NCBI GenBank assembly: GCA_963576475.1
Contig: OY754980.1
Span: 2,847,567 to 2,911,566 of the forward strand
DNA length: 64,000 nucleotides
Source: Molanna angustata
Lineage: Eukaryota > Arthropoda > Insecta > Trichoptera > Molannidae
Direction of reading: 5' to 3'
In this document: positions 55,451 through 64,000 of the stretch, in pieces
Layout of the letters: each line of letters opens with the position of its first letter
Numbering within the stretch: position 1 is the first letter of the stretch
Translations under genes and position numbers: made by a program
Notes under the pieces: generated by a model
The model's input: only the letters and a program-made list of their open reading frames with translations
What the model was told of the DNA's origin: nothing
Database searches by the model: none

Positions 55451-56620
55451 CAGCTTTTGTGCGTATTCTGCCATAGTCAATTTTCATTCATATACATTAG
55501 CGTAAGTTTGGGTCCTATAGAATCGAACATTACTGGAATTAATGCGTCATTCTCTATGTACACTGCTACGACTTTGTTTCATATCTTTAACCAATTTTAC
55601 ATCCCTTGTTATTTTTCAAATGTTCATCATCCTCACTGATTTTACAATTATAAATTTGTTAGTTAAAAATTACATAAAAATATAATTATAACTATTTATT
55701 TGATTACAAAATAAAGACGTAATTGTCAAATATATATCTTGCTGCATTTATTGATGCTGTGATAGATTAAAAAACACGATTACATCTTATCCCAACTGGT
55801 TAACATGCATAATATATGAATGACTATTTTTTCTATGATATTTTAAATGCTTTAAAAAGTATAGTATAAATAATTTTAAAAATGACTTAAATTCATTATT
55901 AAGATATTTTTTTATCTCAATAGATGGCATTAACATATGATTACTATTTATAAGTAGTTGGGTCATTTAATAATAAAACAATGTGGGGAATATGAGGTAG
56001 CCTATATAATATATACCAGTCTTGTCAGTTCGGATTTAACATTCTCTCGGACTGGTCGCATTAATAAACATTGTGTAATCAAACACAGCAGTTTACATAT
56101 CTTCCCACTATAGGTACCAACCTAAAACATATTTAAATTTCATATAGGAACTCAACGAAAGCCATAATTTGTTAATATATCTTTCAGATCTCAGTTTTAT
56201 TAAAGAAAAATTATAGATTCATGTCTCAATTAAGTCGTAATTAAAATAATATTTTACCCTTTTCTGAGATATTTGTTTATATTTGTACAAAAAAAATACA
56301 TAGTTAATTTTCTTAAATTAAATGGCAAAGTAATTACATAATTATACAAAATAAAAGACCCATAATGCTTTCACCAGACATAGCAAGTTTCCTCGGAAGC
56401 TAAAATTATACAGTTCATGAAATATTGTAGTCGTTGCAAAAGTTTAAAAAATTATTATAAAATAAATTAAAGAGATTATTTGAGAGTAAAATATCCTGTA
56501 AGTTTACTGTAATACTAAACTAGAGAACATTAAAGAGTTGTGTTAGAGTAAAGAGCACTCTGGGAGGCATCTCACACTCAGGTCGTCTTGATCACAGAGT
56601 AACAATTCCCTAAAGGAGTT
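55451..56620. other. Intergenic, nothing recognised
   Basis: AT-rich sequence. ATCTCAATAGATGGCATTAAC at about 55916 is a scrap of the DR family. No gene seen. Confidence 0.4.
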
Positions 56621-56625
56621 GTACA

Positions 56626-57147
56626 GGGCTGTGTTCAGATTCAACACTCGACGTCGGGCGTGGAATGTTCCTGAAGTAGCAGAAAATGGCAACGCTTTCG
56701 AGCGGCGTTTCAATCTGAACGCTGCATCGGGTGTTTTAAATGTAAAATATCATTCATCATACATGTCTCTTTTTAGGTTATATTTTCAACGAAAGACAAC
56801 AATTGGGCAATGGTGTAAACAACGATCTCTGACCTTTTATTGAAAATTGTTGAATGATACTTTTATTAATTAACCTCTATGCATATTGTTATCATAAATA
56901 ATGTCAACTGACATTTTAGATACCACAGAAACAAATAGAAGTCATCAATCTACAGATAAAATAGAAGTCAACAGATACCATAACTGTCAGAGCGTTTTTC
57001 ATCCGAAAACTTTACCGAGCATTTGGTGCGTACACCTGATGTTCAATCTGAATGCCACAGAGTGTCTTTCGAGTGTCTGTTTCCGGTCATTATGAACGGC
57101 TTGGAGCGTTCACCAAGTGTGCTCGGCATTCGTTGTGAACGCAACCC
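56626..57147. mobile_element. MITE of the GGGCTGCGTTCA family, both ends present
   Basis: The left end GGGCTGTGTTCAGA and right end TGTGAACGCAACCC are mirror repeats. The interior GCAACGCTTTCGAGCGGCGTT and TTCCGGTCATTATGAACGG match 24880-25280 in reverse order and orientation. The 74-codon plus frame here is a by-product. Length 522 bp. Confidence 0.75.
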
Positions 57148-57154
57148 AGAGCCA

Positions 57155-57300
57155 ACAAGGCAGCTACCTATGATCGTAGCTTTGATGCAAGTGATCCTAT
57201 AAAGTGGAATAGATTGCCTTCAGATGTCCGCAGTATTCAAAGCAAGAGCACTTTCTTTAAAGTACTGAAATCAGCTTTGTTTTGTAGAGCAATATAAGAC
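57155..57300 (+). mobile_element. CR1/jockey-like LINE terminal scrap
   Basis: ATYDRSFDASDPIKWNRLPS followed by DVRSIQSKSTFFKVLKSALF and a stop is the very C-terminal end of a non-LTR reverse transcriptase (the W-N-x-L-P motif). It abuts the MITE at 56626-57147. Confidence 0.75.
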
Positions 57301-58079
57301 CAAACACCAGCACCCTCGGAATGATCCTGAATCATTAAACAGTACTATAAAAAACCTTGTTATTAATATAACAGTAAACGTAATATTCTTGAATATATCT
57401 AGTATGTTTCATATATATTTTTAATTTTACTCCTTTTGAAAATAGGGCGTCAAAACTAAGTAAATCTCAAAATTACATAAAAAATTTTAGTGCAAAAACA
57501 ACAATCAAATTAATCATAAATTAATAAGTTGAAATATTTATAATACAGCATATAATTAAATTGTAAAATATGGCATGGATAATTAAAAATTACATCACTG
57601 AAAAATACAATCAACAATATTATAATTAAAGCGAATAAATCTCATTGTTAAATTAAAAAAATGGCATTTCGCTTTCCAGTAAACTATCAATAAAATGGGA
57701 TAATTTGTACCAATGTTAAAATAAATTTCTATGGCATTTAAAATTGTATAAAAAACGGCACAAACAATAAAATGACTTATCAAAATTTGAACTTTTGTCA
57801 AATAAAAATGGCATCTCAAAAAATATTTGAAAATTAATATGTACAATCCTAGAAAATAAAACTTAAATTGAATATATAATTATTATTTACACATACACAA
57901 AAAATTCAATATAATATATAGAACAACAACTAAATATTTAAGAAAAAATATATTGTAAGAAATATATGAACATAAAAATTTATTCTCAAATTAAATATCA
58001 ATTGTCTTTGTTCGTTGATTGTTTCAATGTCATACAATGTACAGTTTAAAATGTACCAATTGGAGCTAATTAAAATAGT

Positions 58080-61000
58080 TCATTCAATACAAAGTGGAAA
58101 TTCATCAACTTCTTCCAACATGGAGTTGAACCCGGCTGCCCATTCATCGACTGCTTTTTCCTGAAACATACAATCATTTATAGAATGTCTGTATACGGCT
58201 CATTTATATAATACACTACTTTGTATCTGGTTGTCGAAATAAATTTTTAATAAATAAACACGGTTATAAAAGATGGTTGACATAAAAACTATAATGGTAC
58301 ATTTGGCAAATCACACTAAATAAACATGGCCATAAAAGATGTCTAACATTAAAACTTTAATCACAATAACGACCATAAGACATGTCTCCTGACAGGGAAA
58401 AAAATCCAATGTTTGCGTATATGCAATTAAAAAAATATATATTCAATTTACATACACATTTGTACAAGAAGGTAAAAAAGCCAAAAATGAAATAATATTT
58501 CTGGCGCAGTTCAGGGGTGACATCAGTGCGAGACACCGACACCTCATTTATAAGGACTATTGCTTTCATTGTTTACAAATAAACTAATTTCTTAATAGAT
58601 GGCAATAGTATAATTTTGTATTATTCAGGTGAAATGTTTACACATTATTCAAAATATATAGAACTTTCAAAAATTACATTGATAAGGGAACTCAATAAAG
58701 GCATAATTGGTGAACGTTGCGCAAGCGCATAAAGTGATCACGTAAACCAGCCGATGACAGGTCGTAAGCCCTGTAGGTGCCTGAGTTTTTGGTTCTTCTA
58801 TGATATCCCAACTTCGTCTCTATTGAGATGTTATTGACAATAAAAATATCAATTGACTCCCGACAGGGAAAAAAATCCAATGTTTGCGTATATGCAATTA
58901 AAAAATATATATTCAATTTAATACATGTCATGTCTTTTTTTTTGTAATGCAGCCAGTCAGCTATACAGGAGTATTTTTGCCAAAGACGTTGATCAATGTG
59001 TATATGCAGTCAACAGCGCTCTAAACTGTGCAGCCCAACGTGTCGACTGCGAATTTTTCAACTGTGAGAACAATAGAACAACTCTAGTGAGTGTGAAAAG
59101 TAATTAGATACTGTGGGGGATTACAGTACGACTATTTTTCTGTATGAACTTGTGTAGCAGTTTATAAATTTCCATTGATCCTAATGACAGAAGATAATGT
59201 AATTTATTATAAAACATGTAAAGTGTAAAAACATGATCAAACATTTTCACCTATGTTTAGAATTCAGCGAGCTAATAATATACATTTCAAACATACAGAT
59301 ATTTTTCATGACACTTTACAATGTTATCAAAAAACAGATAAAGATGTTCTTAAATTCTAATACACAATCCAACAATCCCCTCCTCATTCACTAACGATCC
59401 CTCCTCCCCCTCCTCATCCTGAAACATACTCATTAACTGTATAATATGTGTATATATTTAGTTTAATCAATCTTTTTCAATTTTGTTTTATCATGACGCA
59501 TTATGTTACGACTTTTTCAATTATTATTATTGTATAATCGTTAATTTAAATTGAAGAAAGCATTTTTGGCTCAACTTATATACAAATAATGAAATATAAA
59601 ATACATAACATAAAAGTGTAGATTTCTGAGATTAAATAAATGATCCCTTATAAGCACAATAGATTACAGGTGGTCGCGGCGCATTCATTAGGCCCCCAAT
59701 AAATATTATTTTCCTCGTTTGTCAACTTGTATTTGAGTATTAATTTTGTTTTTATTAATTTTTAAAGTGTGTAAAATGTGTATATGACTTGTCGCTCGTC
59801 TAAAATAAATTATATTCTTCAAACAATACCTCTTTTTTGTGCTTAGCAGTCTGTTTCTTCTTTTTCTTGGCAATTTTTCTGACCTTCTCCTTAATGATTT
59901 CCGTAGAGTCTGACATGTAATCAGATTCATCGCTCTCTTTATCTTTGTGCCCCTGATACTGCTGGAACGTAACTTGTCCTTTTTTCTTTCTTTCGTAACT
60001 TTTACGTGAGGGCTAGAAGAACAAAATAGAATTAATCATTTGATGTGTATACAACATTAATGATACCGTAAATTATATTAAAATAATAAATACATATATG
60101 AGGTGAGGCAAGCGAATAAAGTGATCACATAAATCAGCCGATGACAGGTCGTAAGCCCTGTAGGTGCCTTGATTTCCCGGTTCTCCTACAGTAAATATTC
60201 CAACTTCGTCTCTATTGAGATAATTAAAAATCCGTTAAAAAATATCTTTGACTCCCGACAGGGAAAAAAATCCAATGTTTGCGCATATGTAATAATAAAA
60301 ATATTCGATTACTTACACATTGGTACAAGTAGGTAAATAAGACAAAAATGACCTCATAAGTCTGGTGCAATTCAGGGGTGACTTCTATGCGAAAAATGTA
60401 TTGTCACCTCAGGTATAAGAATTGTTGCTTTCATTATTTACAAAAAACCAATTCTCTCAATAGATGGCGTTACAACAAAAATAAATAAAAAATAATAAGA
60501 ATGTTGTTCATAATTTCACACATAGATGGCTGTAGTAAAAATCCTTATTTCCTCAAGCGAAAAGAATTTCAGTATTGCAATATATAGAACTTTCAAAAAA
60601 TTGAATTGATAGGGATCTCATTAAAAAGGCATAATTGGTGAACGTTGCGCAAGCGCATAAAGTGATCACGTAAACCAGCCGATGACCGGTCGTAAGCCCT
60701 GTAGGTGCCTTGATTTCCCGGTTCTCCTACAGTAAATATTCCAACTTCGTCTCTATTGAGATAATTAAAAATCTGTTAAAAAATATCTTTGACACCCGAC
60801 AGGGAAAATAATCCAATGTTTGCGCATATGCAATAATAAAAATATTCATATATGAGGTATGTAAATCTAACAAATCACAGCACTACTAAAGATGCAATGC
60901 AGTGGTGTGGTTCAGTCAACTTGGAACAGAATTGAGACTGGCAACTGAATATAATGAATTAAAAAGAAAAATAAAAAATAAAATAAACTCATTAAATTTG

Positions 61001-64000
61001 ACAGATTTTTAATTATATTAACTTTTTTTGTATAGATAATATTTATGTATGTATAATATTTTGAATCTTTTATTTTTAAATGTCTCCTTTACACATGAGT
61101 GCTTACACTTTGGTAAAGGAAAATATGTTTTTACTTACTGAGGTGCATCTTTTTCTATATTTTTTGATTGTTCTTTTTTTTATATAAGTATGTATTATAA
61201 ATTAAATAAATAAAATTGATTGTAGTTCTAAATGTGTATTTTCCCTTTGACAGGTTGACCGTTTTGGCTGACTAGGCTTTTATCAACTTCTAGTAAAGTT
61301 CTACAACGTGAATATAGTAAAAATTGACAATTTCTCACGTGACATTGTGTTTGAATATTTTTTCGAATGCACAGTAGTGTGCTAATTAATGTGAACATGG
61401 GTTTATAAAACAGAAATAAATACATTTTTAGAAAAGATGACATATTTATTTATAAACCCTTTTTTCACATTATTTTTTTTAATTTTAATAAGATGTATGT
61501 CCTCTTTTAGCTTTTATTACATCTTGTAATTTTTTTGGTATTGGTTTAATTATTTTTTTACAGTTTTCTTTATTTTATTCGTCACAAAACCACACTTGAA
61601 TTACTGCTTAAATCATCTTTCTTTTCGTTGTGCAGTCCATTTTTCGTACCCTTTGTTTAAAAATTGCCCATATATTTTTGATTGGGATTAGGTCAGGTGA
61701 ATTTCCTGACCAATCCAATACGTTTATTTTGTGTTCTTCAAAGTATTTCATCATCTTTTTGGATTTGTGGAAAGATGCTGAATCTTGTTGAAACCACGCT
61801 CCATCACTAGAATTGATGTTTTCCAATTCCATATTTAATTTTTGTTCCAGTAACTGTTAATACTTGTCAGAATTCATCATTCCAACAACAGTTACTAATG
61901 ATCCTGGACCATAAAAAGAAAAGCAGCCTCAAAACATAACATTTTGTGGATGTTTCACCGTTTGTTCTATGTGAGCAGATGTCATTTTTTCTTTTGCACT
62001 CTTTCTCACATAACGTGAGCGTTTTCCTTGGACTAAAAAGTGAGTTTTATCAAAAAACATTTTCCATTGGTCTTCTGTCCAATCAGCATACTTTTTAGCC
62101 CAAATATATCTTTTTTTCATCATATCTGTTGTCAACAACTGTTTCTTTTGTGGTCCTATAGCCTTGGTTTCAGATTCAATGAGTCTTTTTCTTACTGTGG
62201 AGTTATGAATTTTGACCCTATTGGCCTCCAAATCTTGCTGCAGATCAAAACTCGTCATCCTAGGGTTCAGTTTACTTTTTCTAATTAAATACACTTCATC
62301 CCTTTCTGAATCTTTCTTTTTCTTCCACATTTTCCAACTCCTTTTACACTAATAGACCCAGTTTCTCTTTTTTGTTTAATAATTTTACTGACAGCACCCA
62401 GACTAACCCCACACTGATCGCAATCTTCCTTTGACTCATTGAAGTATGCTCACATAAAGTTATAATCTTTTCCCATTTTCATGGAGTGATATCCATTGCA
62501 CAAACTTTAAAAAAAATGCTAGTAAAATCTTAACAAAATAGACTGCAGCCAGCGATTGCTCAAAAAAACCTTCGAAATTTCTTTAACCACACAAAACTCA
62601 CAACCAAACGACAGTTAATACTCTACACAACTGACAGACACATTGACAATTAAAATAGTCATCATGTCGCAGTTATGCAAACACAAAAAATGCTTAAATT
62701 TAGTCATGTTCACATTAATTCGCACACTACGTATAAGAATAATAATATAAGAATAATAATGTAATATAAGAATTTTATAATGTTTTTTTTTGGATATTGA
62801 TTTGATGCGGAGTTAGCTGCCATACCATCTCCTCCTGGAATTTTATGTTGTGATACACATGAGAATGAGGACCCTGGGCAAGCCCATTCTTACTCTATAC
62901 CCTCATTAGACCCCTATGGGTCGTGAAATTCTTAAGAGGTCTGAGACTTGAGGAGATACTGAAACTGGAAGCCCGATAAGCAAGTAGACGAAGCGCTAAA
63001 AATCCTAAGGGTCGCAGTGCATAAGACCACCCCAACTAATAATAATATGCAGTGTTAGATCTTATGCAAATAAATACATATTTATATGATTAAACCAAGT
63101 GCCAGTGATATTTTCAATTCAGGAAAAATCTAAACAAATCAGAAAATATTAAACAATTCAAGAAAATTAAAATAAAAGATTATATACATAATGTAAATTT
63201 GTACCCTTTGTAACAAATTAGTAATAAGAGGTCCGATTGAATAACTAAATATCTTTTCTGGGTTTGATTCCCCGTGGAAACAGAATTTTTAACAAGGTTT
63301 GTAAAACAAATGACATGATAATGTCCAAAATATAGATATATACTTGTTAACTACAATTAAAAACAAATGATTATTTACTGTAATTTTTAATTCATTGTTT
63401 TTATATTGTATTTATGATTTTTTAAATAAGGTTAGAATTTAAGTTGGACTCCGCATTCCGGTCTTAGAATTACAAATAATATAAGTTTTTTTCCTAATTG
63501 AAAGTTAATTCAGTTTAGGAATCACAAAGTTATCCGAGTAAGATATAAAATAAAATAAATTCATACATGAGTCAAATAAATTAAATAGAAAAGCTTACTT
63601 TTGAGAAGTGCACCAATTCAGGTTCAATCAGTTCCTCAAAGAGACCTCCTCCACTCTCTCTGCTTGGCTCTTGAATATTTTCCAACGATGTAGATGCAGA
63701 CACTTCTTGTTCGTCGTCTTTCGAATCATCACTTTCATTATTCTTTGCATCTGGCATCTTTTCAATCTCCATTTCCAAAGGAACATCTTCCGTGATTGCT
63801 TCTTTGTGTTTAGCTATCACTTTAATCAACTCTGTTGTTGACACTCTGGTGGGAAGATTTCTTTCGATGGGCATGTTGATTTCTTTCAATATCCCCGCTC
63901 TTTTTCTAACGGCTTTACTCCCACCTCTTAGAGTATTGATGTTGTTCAGCTTTGGGATTTTAATGGGCGATATATTTTCTTGGTCGTATTCTGTTGAATC
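58080..64000 (-). CDS. CDCA5: Sororin (CDCA5/Dalmatian)-like cohesion factor, three 3' exons, 5' part outside window
   Basis: Exons in transcription order: beyond 64000 to 63599, 60012-59830, 58160-58080 (666 nt visible, 222 codons including the stop). All borders are GT-AG in phase 0. The last exon reads EKAVDEWAAGFNSMLEEVDE then FPLCIE and stop, which matches the C-terminal sororin domain of vertebrates (ELDEWAAAMN...FE-AEQFDLLVE pattern). It is preceded, as in the family, by a lysine-rich run (KVRKIAKKKKKQTAKHKKE). The upstream exon is acidic and low in complexity, with likely CDK sites (ENISPIKIPK). Known role: sororin counters WAPL at PDS5 and holds sister chromatids together until mitosis, nuclear. 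The assignment rests mainly on about 30 C-terminal residues. Introns contain DR repeats and a Tc1 element. Confidence 0.75.
58375..58925 (+). repeat. DR-family element with repeated end module
   Basis: CCTGACAGGGAAAAAAATCC, AATGTTTGCGTATATGC occurs at 58386 and again at 58861, bracketing GCGCAGTTCAGGGGTGACAT, TTCTTAATAGATGGCAATAG, GTTGCGCAAGCGCATAAAGT and GACAGGTCGTAAGCCCTGTA. This shows the full unit order and about 475 bp spacing. It lies in the last sororin intron side, non-coding. Confidence 0.8.
58926..59829. other. Sororin-like gene, intron remainder
   Basis: AT-rich. A 60-codon plus-strand frame at 58925-59107 (ASQLYRSIFAKDVDQCVYAV ... CENNRTTLVSVKSN) has unusually ordinary composition, but no family or splice context could be assigned. 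A CCTCCTC-rich run lies at 59385-59420. Confidence 0.4.
60098..60850 (+). repeat. DR-family head-to-tail dimer
   Basis: GTAAGCCCTGTAGGTGCC occurs at 60151 and 60692, 541 bp apart, with the full module order between them (CCGACAGGGAAAAAAATCC, CATTGGTACAAGTAGGTAAA, TTCAGGGGTGACTTCTATGC, TCTCTCAATAGATGGCGTTA, GTTGCGCAAGCGCATAAAGT). The first unit is truncated at its start, the second is complete. Located in an intron of the sororin-like gene. Confidence 0.85.
60851..61370. other. Sororin-like gene intron, nothing recognised
   Basis: AT-rich intron sequence without recognised gene or repeat, up to the Tc1 element. Confidence 0.4.
61372..62732 (-). mobile_element. Degenerate Tc1-type transposon
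   Basis: The left end CAGTAGTGTGCTAATTAATG continuing GTGAACATG is mirrored at the right by CATGTTCACATTAATTCGCA ending CACTACGTA; TA follows. The length of about 1.36 kb is typical of Tc1 elements. The only coding content is the broken transposase on the minus strand. Confidence 0.85.
61608..62490 (-). pseudogene. Broken Tc1-like transposase
   Basis: From the 5' side: a helix-turn-helix region split between frames (SQRKIAISVG, then VSKIIKQKRETGSISVKG), the frame 61929-62330 (MTSFDLQQDLEANRVKIHNS, DWTEDQWKMFFDKTHFLVQG with the first catalytic Asp of the FFD motif), and the frame 61608-61832 (GAWFQQDSASFHKSKK with the second Asp; SGNSPDLIPIKNIWAIFKQR). The third acidic residue, normally Glu in NPIENLW-type motifs, is Lys here. 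With several shifts and this substitution it is inactive. Confidence 0.85.
62733..63598. other. Sororin-like gene intron with LINE tail and MITE end
   Basis: 62880-63050 (+) resembles the 3' end of an I-type LINE (a CCTATGGGTCGTGAAATTC leader, KPDKQVDEALKILR-like codons, then TAATAATAATA), related to the end at 13500-13563. 63449-63467 (GGACTCCGCATTCCGGTCTTA) matches the terminal repeat of the MITE at 1743-2364. The rest is AT-rich. Confidence 0.5.

Noticed and set aside
56619..56843. 74-aa open frame on the + strand
   Set aside because: It lies wholly within a MITE whose second copy at 24860-25370 does not preserve the frame.
58925..59107. Small secreted-type or unknown protein of 60 aa
   Set aside because: Composition is coding-like but there is no family, no promoter or splice context, and it lies antisense in an intron; kept only as a note.

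Overview
This is an AT-rich, repeat-laden stretch of an insect nuclear genome. The protein-coding exons read like insect orthologues, introns have standard GT/AG borders, and the repeats (jockey/RTE/I-like LINEs, tRNA-derived SINEs, hAT, Tc1/mariner, Penelope-like elements) are typical of insects. The near-intact LINE is of a type common in Lepidoptera, so a moth or butterfly is my best guess, but the order is not proven. No bacterial or viral gene organisation is present.

Four host genes are recognisable. (1) DDB1, the CUL4 ubiquitin-ligase adaptor, fills 591-33394 on the + strand: 22 exons encode all but about 20 N-terminal residues; exon 1 lies upstream of the window. (2) NUDT14 (UDP-sugar pyrophosphatase), 42072-46861 on the - strand, four exons, 212 aa, complete. 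(3) HTATSF1 / Tat-SF1, 48699-50378 on the + strand, a single uninterrupted 559-aa reading frame, divergent from NUDT14. (4) A sororin (CDCA5/Dalmatian)-like gene on the - strand, 58080 to beyond 64000: three 3' exons ending in the sororin C-terminal domain, convergent with HTATSF1. The genes have unrelated housekeeping roles (protein ubiquitylation, nucleotide-sugar hydrolysis, splicing, cohesion) and look like ordinary neighbours rather than a pathway cluster.

Nearly everything else is mobile or repetitive. Highlights: a 135-bp tandem array (20 full copies plus a partial one) that has amplified the 3' half of DDB1 exon 20 together with its splice donor; a 20-copy 59-bp array built from the tRNA-like part of a SINE; four compact palindromic Penelope-like elements with one shared tail sequence, 12-19 bp target duplications and hammerhead-ribozyme-like cores, one of which still encodes a GIY-YIG endonuclease domain; a 3.1-kb DNA transposon with 8-bp target duplications in a NUDT14 intron, studded with a repeated CGTTCCCGAAATGAC motif; two hAT elements with perfect 8-bp target duplications; a near-complete LINE (34771-38345, one frameshift); a degenerate Tc1 element; and a dispersed family of about 540-bp monomers that also occurs as a head-to-tail dimer.

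Exon borders were placed by reading splice sites and by recalled similarity to DDB1, NUDT14, Tat-SF1 and sororin; no database search was possible.
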